Notes under the pieces: model-generated
The model's input: only the letters and a program-made list of their open reading frames with translations
Databases searched by the model: none
Told to the model about the DNA's origin: nothing
Part shown: positions 1 through 7,629 of the stretch, piece by piece
Position numbering within the stretch: position 1 is the first letter of the stretch
Layout: each line of letters begins with the position of its first letter
Source of the DNA: Labilibaculum sp.
GTDB taxonomy: Bacteria > Bacteroidota > Bacteroidia > Bacteroidales > Marinifilaceae
Direction: 5' to 3'
DNA length: 10,168 nucleotides
Assembly (NCBI GenBank): GCA_016743925.1
Contig: JADGFH010000157.1
Coordinates: 1 to 10,168, forward strand
Made by a program: the position numbers and the translations under genes

Positions 1-242
1 ATATCGGCCTTTACGGTAAAATTCAAAAAGAAAATCTTCCAACAAAACACCATAATATCCAAATAATTGTTATTAAAAACAGGTTTTTGATAGATAACCG
101 TAACTCCTTTGTTATCTAATTTTTGCTTGCCTTCATCCTTGCAAATAAAACTTACATTCTCTGTCTTTAATAAATATTTTGAGAAATAATAAAAATCGGT
201 TAGATACCCGAATTGATGTCTTGAAACAATTAATATATTCAC
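1..242 (-). CDS. Glycosyltransferase, GT4-like N-terminus (partial, 3' end outside window)
   Basis: Only the first 80 codons are present; the gene runs off the left edge. The start is a GTG at 240-242, chosen because an in-frame TAA lies four codons upstream and there is no ATG until far inside the gene. The product begins MNILIVSRHQFGYLTDFYY, a first beta strand and loop typical of the N-terminal Rossmann half of GT-B glycosyltransferases. I recall this type of opening from GT4-like capsule transferases. It starts 4 bases after the wzx stop codon, so it is almost certainly translated from the same mRNA. Inferred role: a cytoplasmic or membrane-associated transferase adding one sugar to the lipid-linked repeat unit. 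The donor-binding C-terminal half is missing, so family and substrate cannot be settled. Confidence 0.65.
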   Translation of the reverse strand, partial: MNILIVSRHQFGYLTDFYYFSKYLLKTENVSFICKDEGKQKLDNKGVTVIYQKPVFNNNYLDIMVFCWKIFFLNFTVKAD

Positions 243-246
243 CTTA

Positions 247-1680
247 TTATCGAATTAAAAATGTTACAATTCTATTTGACAAACTAGTGTTCTTATAAAA
301 ATATAGAACACAAAAGAGAATTAATAGAGCGATGTAAAGCAATATTTTTAATGAAATATTAATATCTGTAGATATTACACCATAGTTTGTGCTAAATATG
401 ATAACCAATAAAAATACTAATCCAATTGTAATTCTTCTGAATTTAAAATAGTTGGAAAAATGTTCGCGCACAAAGTAAACCGTTAATCCATATTTTACCA
501 ATTCACCAATTAGTTCGCCAAGTACTATTCCCAAAAGTCCTATTTGTATAGCTAGAAAATACATTGAAAAGCAACCAACGCATACTGATACAATGGACGC
601 ATACGCTAACAACATATTCTTTTTTCTTATCAATATTCCTGAGGAAATTAAATCAGACATCCCATTAAGAATAAAAGCTATTGCAAGAACACCTATCAAT
701 TCTCCTCCACTAATGAATTTATCCGAAGCAAAAAGAACCAACAAATCTTTGCCAAAAAAAATGAGAAATACGACAATTAAAGTACCTATTAGCGAAAACA
801 AATTAAAAAAATCATTGAATAAATCAGAACTGCCTTTCTCCTCAAAATGATCAAAACTATAAGGATGCCAAGCCATTTTCAAACTACCAGTTAGAAGTAT
901 TAATGGCAACAGAACCTTTGCTGTGATTGCAAACACACCCATCTGCTCCAAAGAAAAGAAAATGACAATAAATATTCGGGAAAGGTATTTTTGTCCCCAC
1001 CTTGCAAAAACTTCTGGTAATAATGGTAATCCATAGGTGAGCATTTCCTTAATTTGCTGAATTGAAAAATATAAGGTAAAATATTTTCTTGTACTGGTAA
1101 AAGCTATGATTGAATAAATAATCGAAACTGCTAATCTGCTAATCAACAATCCCATGATACCATAATTGAAAACAACGACAGTTAAAATTCCTAAAAATGC
1201 ATTCAGTATTACGTAGGATAAATTAAACTGTGTATATATTTTCCTATTGAACTCAACACGATAGATTACCGTACAATAACCAATTATATTTTTAAATACC
1301 AATTCGGAAACAACAATTATAAAAATAAGCGAATAAGTGTCTGATTTTAATAGTAGTTCAGAGAAAAACTCAGAAAATCCTATTAGGAATAATGATAGAA
1401 TAATACTTACAGGAATAATCCCAAATAACCCAGTTGAAAATAACTTCTTTTTATCTAGATTGATTTTTTTTTCGAAGAACAATCGAAGTAGACTACTCTC
1501 TAACTGAAAAGTTGTGATATATGGCAATATAGCCATGAAGACTGAAAGAATTTCTAATACCCCAAAATCGCTTTGCGATAAAAATCGAGCATAGATAGGA
1601 ATGGTGAAAAAACCAACAAATTTTGCCAACACACCTACGGCACCATAGGATAAGAAATCTTTAAGTAGATTACTTTTCAT
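247..1680 (-). CDS. wzx: Wzx-type polysaccharide flippase (MOP superfamily)
   Basis: A 477-residue, very hydrophobic protein with about 12-14 predicted membrane segments along its whole length. It opens with the usual signature of the polysaccharide-export branch of the MOP exporters: an amphipathic N-terminus, then a first helix (SYGAVGVLAKFVGFFTIP, about 12-29) followed by IYARFLSQSDFGVLEI. Charged residues lie mostly in the loops (for example EKKINLDKKK at about 70-79). The length is normal for the family (about 420-500). The expected role is moving undecaprenyl-diphosphate-linked repeat units across the inner membrane. It lies 25 bases after the UDP-sugar dehydrogenase and 4 bases before the glycosyltransferase, inside the polysaccharide operon. 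Wzx sequences diverge strongly, so the substrate cannot be read from sequence. Confidence 0.88.
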   Translation of the reverse strand: MKSNLLKDFLSYGAVGVLAKFVGFFTIPIYARFLSQSDFGVLEILSVFMAILPYITTFQLESSLLRLFFEKKINLDKKKLFSTGLFGIIPVSIILSLFLIGFSEFFSELLLKSDTYSLIFIIVVSELVFKNIIGYCTVIYRVEFNRKIYTQFNLSYVILNAFLGILTVVVFNYGIMGLLISRLAVSIIYSIIAFTSTRKYFTLYFSIQQIKEMLTYGLPLLPEVFARWGQKYLSRIFIVIFFSLEQMGVFAITAKVLLPLILLTGSLKMAWHPYSFDHFEEKGSSDLFNDFFNLFSLIGTLIVVFLIFFGKDLLVLFASDKFISGGELIGVLAIAFILNGMSDLISSGILIRKKNMLLAYASIVSVCVGCFSMYFLAIQIGLLGIVLGELIGELVKYGLTVYFVREHFSNYFKFRRITIGLVFLLVIIFSTNYGVISTDINISLKILLYIALLILFCVLYFYKNTSLSNRIVTFLIR

Positions 1681-1705
1681 TTACAAAACGATGAGATGAT
1701 TAATT

Positions 1706-2968
1706 TCATAATCGTCCGTCAACAAATTCTCGTGGATAAATTCCCTTAACATCATATATAACAGCATCGTGACCATTTTTCAAGGTTTTAACGTTTACCT
1801 TTCGAATTTCATCATGTGCTACAGCGGCTACTACTGCATCATACTTATTCCCATTTAGATAAGGGATTATTTTCAAATTGTATTTTTCTCTAACCTCTGT
1901 TGGATTTGCCCAAGGATCATAAACTTCAACATTGCAGCCAAACTCTTTCAATTCATTAATTAATCCTATCACTTTGGAATTTCTGATATCAGGACAATTT
2001 TCCTTAAAAGTGATACCCATTACCAAAACATTAGATCCCGGTATTCTAAATCCCTTTTTAACCATTTCTTTGATCACATTAAATGCAATGAATGAACCCA
2101 TATCATCATTTAACCTTCTCCCTGCCAACAGAATTTGAGGATTATATCCAACTTCCAATGCTTTATGAGCTAAATAATAAGGATCAACTCCAATGCAATG
2201 TCCACCAACCAAACCTGGTTTAAATTGTAAAAAGTTCCATTTGGTTGAAGCAGCTTCCAAAACCTCGGTTGTATCAATATCCAACTTATTAAAAATAACA
2301 GCTAATTCGTTCACAAATGCAATATTTATATCACGTTGTGCATTTTCAATTACCTTTGCAGCTTCGGCAACTTTAATTGAAGATGCTTTATACGTTCCTG
2401 CAGTAATTATAGAATTGTAAAGTTTATCAACAAAATCAGCTATTTTAGGTATCGATCCAGATGTAATTTTACGAATGCTCGTCAAAGTGTGGATTTTGTC
2501 TCCTGGATTAATCCTTTCAGGAGAATAACCACAAAAGAAATCTTTATTATATGTTAATCCACTGTATTGTTCCAAAACAGGAACACAATCATCTTCGGTT
2601 GCACCTGGATATACTGTTGATTCATAAATAACAATATCATTTTTTTTCAAGACTAATCCAATAAATTTAGAAGCTTCATATAATGGAGATAAATCAGGAT
2701 GTTTGTTCTTATTCAATGGTGTTGGTACCGCAACAATATATACATTATACCATTTTAAACGATCGGGATCACTTGTGAGTTCAAGATGAACTGAAGATCG
2801 AAAATTATCATTAGCTAAATCTTTTCTCCAATCCTCACCTAATTTCAAATCAAGCACCCGTTTTTCATTAATATCAAATCCTAGTGTTGGATATTTTTTG
2901 CCAAATTCAACTGCCAATGGCAAGCCCACATACCCAAGTCCAACAACAGCAATTTTCACATTTTTCAT
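1706..2968 (-). CDS. tviB: UDP-N-acetylhexosamine 6-dehydrogenase (TviB/WbpO type)
   Basis: 420 residues of the UDP-glucose/GDP-mannose dehydrogenase superfamily, which oxidises C6 of a UDP-sugar to a carboxylate with two NAD+. Seen: the NAD-binding GLGYVG at 10-15, VPTPLN at 81-86, YESTVYPG at 115-122, GYSPERINPGD at 147-157, the helix with Lys205 and Asn209 (AKVIENAQRD), and the catalytic Cys258 in GGHCIGVDPYY. The late motif KENCPDIRN (322-330) and the wording around Cys258 match Salmonella TviB and Pseudomonas WbpO as I remember them, and differ from WbpA (GGHCIPIDP, KKNVDDMR). The substrate is therefore probably UDP-GlcNAc or UDP-GalNAc, giving the N-acetylhexosaminuronic acid. Its neighbours wbpB, wbpD and wbpE would use that product. 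All catalytic positions look intact. GlcNAc and GalNAc specificity cannot be separated by eye. Confidence 0.92.
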   Translation of the reverse strand: MKNVKIAVVGLGYVGLPLAVEFGKKYPTLGFDINEKRVLDLKLGEDWRKDLANDNFRSSVHLELTSDPDRLKWYNVYIVAVPTPLNKNKHPDLSPLYEASKFIGLVLKKNDIVIYESTVYPGATEDDCVPVLEQYSGLTYNKDFFCGYSPERINPGDKIHTLTSIRKITSGSIPKIADFVDKLYNSIITAGTYKASSIKVAEAAKVIENAQRDINIAFVNELAVIFNKLDIDTTEVLEAASTKWNFLQFKPGLVGGHCIGVDPYYLAHKALEVGYNPQILLAGRRLNDDMGSFIAFNVIKEMVKKGFRIPGSNVLVMGITFKENCPDIRNSKVIGLINELKEFGCNVEVYDPWANPTEVREKYNLKIIPYLNGNKYDAVVAAVAHDEIRKVNVKTLKNGHDAVIYDVKGIYPREFVDGRL

Positions 2969-3029
2969 TTATCCATTCTTTAGTCTATACAATTGTAATC
3001 AATAACAATGTCATTCCTTCAAACCAATT

Positions 3030-4109
3030 TTATTGAATTACACCATTCATTTTGTACTGTTCTACCAATTCATTTTTTTGTTTTATCTCTGTCAGATCTC
3101 TTAAATGATAAATTCTTTCAATTATGTCAACAACTTTTAACCCTTCAAGAGCATTTGTTGCAATAATTCCTTTATTTTGAAGCTTCTCAACAACATTTGC
3201 AATTACATAATGATGATTTTGAGCAGAACCTTTGTAAGAACCATAGTCAATTGGTGGATTTGATGGCGAAAGTTCTGGCATAGTATAATTTTCAATATCA
3301 CAGTAAACGACCTCGTTCATGTATTGACCTGCTACTTTTACAGTTCCTTTTTCTCCTATAAGGATAATAGAACTTTCGAGGTTTTTATTGTAAACTGCTG
3401 TAGAATAATTCAGGCTACCAATACCTCCATTTACAAACTCAAAACTTACTACTCCCGAATCTTCAAAATCCGTAAGATTAGCGTGCTTAAAATCTTTAAA
3501 TATTCCTCTTATGTTAGTAATGTCACCAAAAAGCCAATACATTATATCAATAAAGTGAGAAAATTGGGTAAACAAAGTTCCACCATCTTCACTTTGACTC
3601 CCTCTCCATGAATTTGCCTTATAATACCTTTCATCCCGATTCCAATAACAACTTAATTGAACCATGTGAATTCGCCCCAATAGTTCCTGATTCATAATCT
3701 CCTTTAACCATATAGCTGGTGGAGAATATCTATTTTGTTTTACAACAAAAATATCTCTTGAGACCTCAAGTGATTTATATAGTATTTGTTCAGCCTCTGA
3801 TTTACTAAGCGCCATAGGTTTCTCACAAACAACATGATGTCCTTTATTTAGAGCTCCAATTGATATTTCGGCATGCAAGCCATTTGGCACGCAAACATTT
3901 AAAACGTCAATATCTTTATGATTCTGTAACATCTCATTAAAATCCCGATAAAATGGAATTCCGGGAATATAAAGATCCAATTCTTCCATTGGCAATAAAT
4001 CACAACATGCAACTATTTCTGCATCCCGATTACATCTTATCATTTCAAGGTGTCTTTTCCCAATATGTCCCATTCCAACAATTCCAAACCGAATTTTTTT
4101 CTTTTTCAT
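3030..4109 (-). CDS. wbpB: Gfo/Idh/MocA sugar-nucleotide 3-dehydrogenase (WbpB-like)
   Basis: 359 residues. An N-terminal Rossmann domain carries GIVGMGHIG (9-17). The family's EKP motif is at 96-98 (VCEKPMA), with Lys97 the usual substrate-contact lysine. The C-terminal domain has QNRYSPP (125-131), YWNRDERYY (155-163), DGGTLFTQFSHFIDIMYW (175-192, with His185 and Asp188 as likely active-site residues) and GEKGTVKVAGQYMNEV (252-267). These blocks match my memory of WbpB/WlbA-type enzymes, which oxidise C3 of UDP-N-acetylglucosaminuronic acid to a 3-keto sugar using NAD+. The keto product would be handed to the WbpE-like aminotransferase two genes upstream. The gene starts 26 bases after the acyltransferase stop and is followed by a 61-base gap before tviB, the longest gap in the operon. 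Function is inferred from motifs and neighbours. Confidence 0.88.
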   Translation of the reverse strand: MKKKKIRFGIVGMGHIGKRHLEMIRCNRDAEIVACCDLLPMEELDLYIPGIPFYRDFNEMLQNHKDIDVLNVCVPNGLHAEISIGALNKGHHVVCEKPMALSKSEAEQILYKSLEVSRDIFVVKQNRYSPPAIWLKEIMNQELLGRIHMVQLSCYWNRDERYYKANSWRGSQSEDGGTLFTQFSHFIDIMYWLFGDITNIRGIFKDFKHANLTDFEDSGVVSFEFVNGGIGSLNYSTAVYNKNLESSIILIGEKGTVKVAGQYMNEVVYCDIENYTMPELSPSNPPIDYGSYKGSAQNHHYVIANVVEKLQNKGIIATNALEGLKVVDIIERIYHLRDLTEIKQKNELVEQYKMNGVIQ

Positions 4110-4135
4110 TATTTAGCAAGATTAATCCAACATCC

Positions 4136-4714
4136 TCATTCTTCTCTCCAAACCATTTCTTTTGCAATTCGATATTTTTGCCCACTTTCACGACAAATTG
4201 CAACTCCACTTTTATCAAAATTTAGCTTGTGCCCATACTCACTTACCCAGCCAACTTGTTTCGACGGATTTCCTACCACCAAGGCGTAATCATTAACCGA
4301 CTTTGTTACTACAGAACCAGCTCCAACAAAAGCATATTTACCAATTTCATTGCCACAAATAATAGTAGCATTGGCTCCAATACTAGCTCCTTTCCTCACA
4401 ATGGTTTTTTGGTAATCATTCTTCCTGATTATTGCTGATCTGGGATTTATCACGTTAGTAAAAACCATAGAAGGTCCCAAAAACACATCATCTTCACATA
4501 TTACTCCTGTGTAGATTGAGACATTGTTTTGAACTTTCACATTCTCACCAAGAATCACACCTTTGGATACTAACACATTTTGCCCAAGAATGCAGTTTGG
4601 TCCGATCGTACTATTACTCATAACATGACAGAAATGCCAGATCTTTGAGCCTTGTCCAATCTTACAGTTTTCATCAATCACTGCTGATTCGTGGACAAAA
4701 TAATCTCTTTGCAT
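4136..4714 (-). CDS. wbpD: Hexapeptide-repeat UDP-sugar N-acetyltransferase (WbpD-like)
   Basis: 192 residues forming a left-handed beta helix of hexapeptide repeats from about residue 8 to 137, seen as runs such as ENCKIG, GSKIWH, NSTIGP, NCILGQ, NVLVSK, NVKVQN and NVSIYT. The conserved FTNVINPRS block is at 85-93, and a C-terminal tail (GVAICRESGQKYRI, 170-183) resembles the short C-terminal extension of this subfamily. WbpD/WlbB enzymes use acetyl-CoA to acetylate the 3-amino group made by WbpE, giving a 2,3-diacetamido uronic acid. The ATG at 4714 gives MQRDYFVHESAVID, the normal N-terminus of the family. A later start would remove the first coil, so the 37-base overlap with the aminotransferase is probably real and suggests coupled translation. 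The acyl group is assumed to be acetyl. Confidence 0.88.
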   Translation of the reverse strand: MQRDYFVHESAVIDENCKIGQGSKIWHFCHVMSNSTIGPNCILGQNVLVSKGVILGENVKVQNNVSIYTGVICEDDVFLGPSMVFTNVINPRSAIIRKNDYQKTIVRKGASIGANATIICGNEIGKYAFVGAGSVVTKSVNDYALVVGNPSKQVGWVSEYGHKLNFDKSGVAICRESGQKYRIAKEMVWREE

Positions 4715-5904
4715 TCCGTTTTTTTAGTTGTTAGAGAAACATGTACCAAGATTCTTTTCATAACTTCTTTTATAGATTCAGTAATGTACTCCATTTCATC
4801 ATCTGTCATTTCAGTATGAATTGGAATTGACAAGACAGACTCACTCAAACGTTCGGTCATAGGTAAACTTCCATGTGGAAAGTCCTGAGAACAATATGCT
4901 TTTTGTAAGTGGATGGGCAGTGGATAATAAATCATCGTTGGAATTCCTCTTTTTCTCAATTCCGTTTGGACACGATCCCTTATATTTTGAATACCATAAC
5001 GATCACTTAAATCAATTTTAAGTGTAAACTGATTATAAACATGAGTTGAATTTCTGGATACATTAGGTACCGCCAATCCTTTAACATTATTAAGTTCTTT
5101 GCGGTAATACATAGCAACTCGCTTTCGTTTCGCTGTAAACTCTCTTAAATATTGAAGTTTAACTCTTAAAATTGCCGCTTGAATAGTATCCAGTCTAGAA
5201 TTGCAACCAATAACATCATGATGATATTTTACTTTCTGTCCATGATTAGCCATCATTTTAGCCATTATAGCTAAATCGTCGCTATTGGTTAATAAAGCTC
5301 CTCCGTCTCCAAAACAACCAAGATTTTTTGATGGAAAAAAAGATGTGGTACCAAAATCACCAATTGCTCCGGCATTAATGGTTTCACCATTAGAAAATCT
5401 GTAGCATGCACCTATAGCTTGAGCTGTATCTTCTACTATTTTCAATTGATATTTTTGTGCAATTTTACATATAATCTCCATATTTGCACATTGCCCAAAC
5501 AGATGTACTGGGATAATTAATTTTGATTTTTCTGTTATTTTATTTCTTAAATCAACAACATCAATTGTAAATGTATGTGGATTAACATCTACAAATACCG
5601 GTTTCAAACCCAACAATACAATAACCTCAACTGTTGCAACATATGAGAAGGAAGGAACAAGTACTTCATCTCCAACTTTAAGTTGTAGCGCCATAATTGC
5701 CAATTGCAAAGCATCCGTACCGTTGGCACAAGGAATTACGTGCTTAACACCAATCCAGCGAGCCAGTTCTTTTGAAAAAAGTTCCACTTCGGGTCCATTA
5801 ATAAACTTACCCGATTGGATAACTATGTCAATAGCAGAATCTATTTTTTTCTTCAAGTTTTGGTACTGTCCATTCAAATCGACCATCACAATATCATTTC
5901 TCAT
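4678..5904 (-). CDS. wbpE: PLP-dependent UDP-3-keto-sugar aminotransferase (DegT/DnrJ/EryC1, WbpE-like)
   Basis: 408 residues from the ATG at 5904 (MRNDIVMVDLNGQYQNLK), which matches the usual family opening. An alternative ATG at 5886 gives MVDLNGQYQ. The open frame extends to a GTG at 6051, but those 49 residues resemble nothing in the family and are left out. Motifs in 408-residue numbering: PCANGTDALQLA (58-69) for the PLP phosphate, VEDTAQAIG (157-165) with Asp159 against the PLP nitrogen, and SFFPSKNLGCFGDGG (188-202) with the Schiff-base Lys193. It would transfer an amino group from glutamate to C3 of the WbpB product. It is the first gene of the operon. The last 25 residues or so (after TESIKEVMK) go beyond the usual family end; the wbpD start codon lies within this tail. 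Confidence 0.9.
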   Translation of the reverse strand: MRNDIVMVDLNGQYQNLKKKIDSAIDIVIQSGKFINGPEVELFSKELARWIGVKHVIPCANGTDALQLAIMALQLKVGDEVLVPSFSYVATVEVIVLLGLKPVFVDVNPHTFTIDVVDLRNKITEKSKLIIPVHLFGQCANMEIICKIAQKYQLKIVEDTAQAIGACYRFSNGETINAGAIGDFGTTSFFPSKNLGCFGDGGALLTNSDDLAIMAKMMANHGQKVKYHHDVIGCNSRLDTIQAAILRVKLQYLREFTAKRKRVAMYYRKELNNVKGLAVPNVSRNSTHVYNQFTLKIDLSDRYGIQNIRDRVQTELRKRGIPTMIYYPLPIHLQKAYCSQDFPHGSLPMTERLSESVLSIPIHTEMTDDEMEYITESIKEVMKRILVHVSLTTKKTECKEIILSTNQQ

Positions 5905-5911
5905 CTTAAAT

Positions 5912-5928
5912 ATTTTATTCAATAAAAT
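5912..5928. repeat. Perfect AT-only palindrome just before the wbpE start
   Basis: ATTTTATT, one central base, then AATAAAAT: an 8-1-8 perfect inverted repeat ending 7 bases before the wbpE ATG. It could be an operator or could sequester the start region in mRNA. An all-AT palindrome in an AT-rich leader may also arise by chance. Confidence 0.35.
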
Positions 5929-6102
5929 TTCTAATGCACAGCTAACGCACGTATAATATTCAATGATAATAAGTTTAATGTTAAATTTTAGGCATGATAG
6001 AGAGAGGACAATTAAGGCAATATTTTCAAGAAGGTAAAAAGATTTGGGCACTACTTCGTTTCCTCAATCCCATATATTTTTTAAGGAATTGAGACGTTTA
6101 AA

Positions 6103-6121
6103 TTCAAAGAATAGCTTTGAA
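6103..6121. repeat. Perfect 7-5-7 inverted repeat in the operon leader
   Basis: TTCAAAG, five-base loop AATAG, then CTTTGAA. As RNA on the minus strand it would form a small hairpin about 200 bases before wbpE. No T-run follows, so it is not an intrinsic terminator. A second looser pair flanks the neighbouring stretch (CTCAAT at 6063-6068 with ATTGAG at 6088-6093). Function unknown. Confidence 0.35.
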
Positions 6122-6410
6122 GAATTAAAACTTAAAAACATTTTTGGGAAAAATATTCGCCGTAATGTAGTATTACATGTACACAGATTTAGAAAACAAA
6201 ATATTAACACAATATCAGTACTCGCAGTTCTTTTTTATTTATTTTCTAAATGCCTATTATACAATTTCAAACCATTTTAGATAAAAATCAAGCTTCAGAT
6301 TGTTAAAATCACAAAAGGAAACCAATTCTTTTACAAATCAGCATTTTACCTACATTAAACATCTTAATTCTTCCATAAGAAAACTTAAACAAACAAGCTA
6401 TTTAATTATA

Positions 6411-6446
6411 AAAAAAAATGCCATCAATAATGATGGCATTTTTTTT
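6411..6446. terminator. Bidirectional intrinsic terminator
   Basis: A perfect stem with core TGCCATCA, loop ATAA and TGATGGCA, flanked by eight A on the left and eight T on the right, so it reads as a hairpin plus T-tract on both strands. It starts 19 bases after the stop codon of the beta-helix lipoprotein and should end that transcript. It also insulates the polysaccharide operon from transcription coming through the lipoprotein gene. Confidence 0.93.
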
Positions 6447-6465
6447 AATTTATACTTTAACTATT

Positions 6466-7629
6466 CTAATCAACAGAACAAGCTCCAGCATCTAAGGAAT
6501 TTTCAATTCTGTCAATAGCATTATCAATATCAGATTTAGGAAAATCCAACACTCCAATAGCATAATCATTCGCTTCTGAATCAGATAATATATGCAAGTC
6601 TCGATTTGTTAAATTAACAAATCCAATGTCTGCATTTGAGGTTAAATTGTGACTTTCCACCTCGAATGGATGGCTAGAAGAAGCAAATGCAAATCTACTT
6701 GCAGTACCAAGATTTAATAATACATTACCATAAACTTCAAAGGTAGCATCTGGATAGTAACCTGAATCTACAAAAATTGGCTCATGATCATTTGTGGATA
6801 TAACTGTATTAAAACGTATAATTGCTTTTCCAATCTTTGATTCATTAGGTCCACTATAGATATTAATACCTCTTTTCATATTATCGTATACAACATTATT
6901 TTCTACAAGCAACGTACCATCATAACCTGCTCTATCAGAACTATAAGAAATACCATTTCTTTGTGCCGCATATACCTTATTCCCTCTTACAGTACCATAG
7001 GTTCTTACACTAATTCCACTTCCATGGTCACCTGCAACACCAACATTATGAATAGTATTTCCTTCAATTATAAAATCACGACCTCTACAATATATACCAT
7101 GAGGACCTCCATCAGGATATGTTGCAACATCATATATTTTATTGTTGGTAATTATCGGACGGATATGAGTTTGAAATACCATAATACCATTTTGAACGAC
7201 ATCATAAATCTCATTATTATCAATGGTAACATTAGTAGATACTTCATTTACACCAAGATTAATGGCACTGTTTCCTATATTTCTAAAAATACAATCTTTA
7301 ACAATCAATTCATCCACATTCTTAATTAGTAATCCAAATGAACTAATATTTTCGAAGGTACAGTTGCGTATGATTAAACTGTCATTATCATGTCCATCTA
7401 TAATCAGAGTCTCATTAAATACCTTATTTTCAATCACAGCTCTATTTTCATCTTTTGTTCCATTGGTTGTGTCAGATGCAGTAGAATCATCATCAGTATT
7501 TTCATCATCAATAGGATCCACATCTTCTGTTGAATTTGGATCCTCAACAAATTCATCATCACAACTTGCAAACGACAAGTACATAGCCAATATCATCATT
7601 ACCGCAATCACTTTTCTTTCTATTCTCAT
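6466..7629 (-). CDS. Right-handed beta-helix repeat lipoprotein, predicted surface-exposed
   Basis: 387 residues. A signal peptide (basic MRIERK, hydrophobic core 7-21) ends in the lipobox LSFASC with Cys23. Cys23 is followed by DDEFVED and a D/E/S/T-rich linker to about residue 60. In Bacteroidota, acidic residues right after the lipid-bearing cysteine act as a surface-export signal, so an outer-leaflet location is inferred. Residues 65-310 are a parallel beta helix with a recurring N-x-I/V-Y/F coil motif: NCTFENI (89), DCIFRNI (112), NNEIYDV (138), NNKIYDV (162), GNTIHNV (190), GNKVYAA (216), NNVVYDN (244), FNTVIST (273), GNVLLNL (301). The C-terminus (DLHILSDSEA, DAGACSVD) resembles the closing DLH...DAG segment of secreted beta-helix proteins. 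Such folds serve as polysaccharide lyases, C5-epimerases or binding proteins; I cannot assign catalytic residues. It is transcribed alone, closed by the terminator at 6411-6446. Confidence 0.85.
   Translation of the reverse strand: MRIERKVIAVMMILAMYLSFASCDDEFVEDPNSTEDVDPIDDENTDDDSTASDTTNGTKDENRAVIENKVFNETLIIDGHDNDSLIIRNCTFENISSFGLLIKNVDELIVKDCIFRNIGNSAINLGVNEVSTNVTIDNNEIYDVVQNGIMVFQTHIRPIITNNKIYDVATYPDGGPHGIYCRGRDFIIEGNTIHNVGVAGDHGSGISVRTYGTVRGNKVYAAQRNGISYSSDRAGYDGTLLVENNVVYDNMKRGINIYSGPNESKIGKAIIRFNTVISTNDHEPIFVDSGYYPDATFEVYGNVLLNLGTASRFAFASSSHPFEVESHNLTSNADIGFVNLTNRDLHILSDSEANDYAIGVLDFPKSDIDNAIDRIENSLDAGACSVD

Larger units (their letters stand above)
5905..6410. other. AT-rich leader upstream of the polysaccharide operon, no convincing gene
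   Basis: About 500 bases between wbpE and the terminator. Open frames here are short, low in complexity and unlike any family I know; most begin at GTG or at isolated ATGs. On the minus strand, towards wbpE, I find no exact TAnnTTTG element. The nearest is TAAATCTG (reverse complement of 6184-6191, one mismatch), with TTG 18 bases upstream. If that is the promoter, the leader RNA would be about 280 nt long. Such a leader would contain the inverted repeats at 6103-6121 and 5912-5928. I see no JUMPstart-like element and no upxY/nusG-type antiterminator gene, which many Bacteroides capsule loci carry at this position. Confidence 0.5.

Noticed and set aside
593..4438. Several plus-strand frames of 68-95 codons opposite the polysaccharide genes
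   Set aside because: All lie antisense to genes with clear motifs and show no family features of their own.
5905..6051. N-terminal extension of the aminotransferase to a GTG at 6051
   Set aside because: The 49 extra residues are hydrophobic, unlike the family, and start at GTG; the ATG at 5904 gives the expected N-terminus.
6044..6518. Two plus-strand open frames (78 and 72 codons)
   Set aside because: Low-complexity, Lys/Asn/Phe-rich translations without family resemblance. The second crosses the terminator and runs into the end of the lipoprotein gene on the other strand.
6466..7629. Calling the beta-helix protein a polysaccharide lyase or epimerase
   Set aside because: The fold is clear, but no catalytic signature of PL6, PL9 or a C5-epimerase can be recognised by eye, so only the fold and location are annotated.
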